Of a DNA stretch of 7,222 nt, positions 6,204 through 7,222 are shown one piece after another. The notes under the pieces are model-generated. The model was not told the origin of the DNA and searched no databases. It worked only from the letters and a program-made list of their open reading frames with translations. Location: contig QILU01000033.1 of the NCBI GenBank assembly GCA_003233475.1, positions 1-7,222 on the forward strand, read 5' to 3'. The position numbers were made by a program, and so were the translations under genes. This stretch comes from Ahrensia sp. (GTDB lineage Bacteria; Pseudomonadota; Alphaproteobacteria; Rhizobiales; Rhizobiaceae). Within the stretch, counting starts at the first letter, position 1; each line of letters starts with the position of its first letter.

Positions 6204-6617
6204 TCAGTCCTGAATACGTTGAACGAACTTTGTCTTCACAGACAATTTCATGGCACCAAGGCGAAGCGCCTCGCGTGCTATTTTTTCATTCACACCATCG
6301 ATTTCAAACATCACCCGACCAGGGGCAACACGTGCTGCCCAATACTCAGGTGCACCCTTGCCCTTACCCATGCGAACTTCGGTCGGTTTCGACGAAATTG
6401 GCAGGTCGGGGAAAATTCTAATCCAAACACGCCCGGCACGTTTCATGTGACGGGTGATGGCACGGCGTGCAGCCTCAATCTGACGGGCGTTAACCCGGTC
6501 AGGCTGAAGTGCCTTTAGACCATACTGGCCGAAAGTCAGGGATGTTCCACCCTTGGCATTGCCATGAATCCGCCCCTTGTGGGCCTTGCGGTATTTTGTG
6601 CGTTTTGGTTGCAACAT
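6204..6617 (-). CDS. rplP: 50S ribosomal protein L16
   Basis: L16 organises the A-site tRNA-binding region of the 50S subunit. The 137-residue protein begins [19 protein letters not shown], has [21 protein letters not shown], and carries the loop [17 protein letters not shown] at about 77-93. Arg82 in that loop corresponds to the residue hydroxylated by the YcfD oxygenase in E. coli (Arg81 there); that modification is known for E. coli and only possible here. ATG 6617 has AAAGGA about 8 nt upstream and follows the rpsC stop by 25 nt. It appears intact, although the gene just before it is broken. Confidence 0.97.
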   Translation of the reverse strand: MLQPKRTKYRKAHKGRIHGNAKGGTSLTFGQYGLKALQPDRVNARQIEAARRAITRHMKRAGRVWIRIFPDLPISSKPTEVRMGKGKGAPEYWAARVAPGRVMFEIDGVNEKIAREALRLGAMKLSVKTKFVQRIQD

Positions 6618-6642
6618 TGTTCTTATCCTTTACCGGCGCGCG

Positions 6643-7222
6643 TTAGTTACGCGGGCGGCGACCACCGCCACCACCGGATTCCTGCGCTTCAATCGAACGG
6701 CGCTCGGAGGCCATGGGATCGTGTTCCAGAATTTCACCTTTGAAAATCCACACTTTCACTCCGCAAATGCCGTAAGCCGTCATAGCTTCAGCAACCCCAT
6801 AATCGATGTCAGCGCGAAGTGTGTGCAACGGAACCCTGCCCTCACGGTACCATTCCATGCGGGCAATTTCTGCACCACCCAAACGGCCACCGCAGTTAAT
6901 ACGAATTCCTCCGGCACCCAGCCGAATAGCGGATTGCACCGAACGCTTCATGGCCCGGCGGAACGCAACACGGCGTTCCAATTGCTGGGCAATGGATTGG
7001 GCAACAATGGTCGCATCAACTTCTCAAGAATATTCAAAGACACATCCGCAGACGTCATAGTTTGAATTTTTTTCTTCAGCTTTTCAATGTCTGCGCCTTT
7101 TTTACCGATGATCAGACCGGGGCGACCGGAATGAATGGTCACGCGGCATTTTTTATGGGGGCGTTCAATGACGACCTTGGCAATTGACGCGGCTTTCAGC
7201 TCTTTTTGAATATAGCCACGAA
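6643..7222 (-). pseudogene. rpsC: 30S ribosomal protein S3, 5'-truncated by the window and frame-broken
   Basis: S3 forms part of the mRNA entry tunnel and has a KH domain. From the right edge to 7023 one frame reads the KH part: [20 protein letters not shown], then [20 protein letters not shown] and [11 protein letters not shown]. From 7023 leftward the -1 frame carries the rest: [20 protein letters not shown], then [30 protein letters not shown] and a Gly/Arg-rich tail to TAA at 6643. Between LNILE and EVDAT the family normally has VRKP, so against relatives about 13 nt (four codons plus one base) are missing and the frame is lost. The C-terminal frame has TGA just before the junction, so upstream slippage would not rescue it. 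rpsC is essential, so this may be an assembly or sequencing fault, or a dead or duplicated copy. Confidence 0.88.

Noticed and set aside
6577..7065. Plus-strand 162-codon open frame opposite rpsC
   Set aside because: It is antisense to clearly recognisable S3 sequence, without motifs or a start signal.
7068..7074. Programmed ribosomal frameshift at the A7 run in rpsC
   Set aside because: The downstream frame has a TGA directly before the junction at 7023, so slipping at the A run would end translation. Four conserved codons are also missing, which a frameshift does not explain.

Overview
This window carries a bacterial ribosomal-protein gene cluster read entirely on the minus strand. It covers the end of the S10 operon and the spc operon. 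In transcription order (right to left) it holds rpsC (incomplete and broken), rplP, rpmC, rpsQ, rplN, rplX, rplE, rpsN, rpsH, rplF, rplR, rpsE, rpmD and rplO. Two unrelated same-strand genes follow at the left: a YafY/DeoR-type regulator with a WYL-like effector domain, and a SnoaL/DUF4440-like (NTF2-fold) protein cut by the window edge. Protein details point to an alphaproteobacterium of moderate GC: the zinc-free 101-residue S14, the S3 and S5 segments, and the long acidic C-terminus of L5. This placement is inference from remembered family sequences, not from a search.

Region by region: 6643-7222 is rpsC, 5'-truncated by the window edge and carrying an internal frame break at about 7021-7025. 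3565-6617 is a compact run from rplP to rpsH with gaps from an 8-nt overlap to 70 nt. Just at the rpsH stop codon lies a textbook intrinsic-terminator shape (perfect 9-bp stem followed by five T). 2567-3459 holds rplF and rplR, preceded by a 105-nt gap. A 151-nt structured gap then separates rplR from rpsE-rpmD-rplO (1140-2415). An inverted repeat lies after rplO, and then the regulator and the DUF4440-like gene fill the left end.

The ribosomal genes supply 30S proteins (S3, S17, S14, S8, S5) and 50S proteins (L16, L29, L14, L24, L5, L6, L18, L30, L15) made together, mostly with short spacers and recognisable Shine-Dalgarno sites. The regulator and the DUF4440-like gene probably form a separate small unit with a stress or metabolite-response role, which the sequence does not specify.

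The things most worth a second look are the broken rpsC, the terminator-like hairpin embedded in the rpsH stop codon in mid-operon, the large structured gap before rpsE, and the absence of secY downstream of rplO. I see no mobile element, CRISPR array, tRNA or rRNA. No wholly new gene system is evident. The novelty, if any, lies in how this operon is segmented and controlled.
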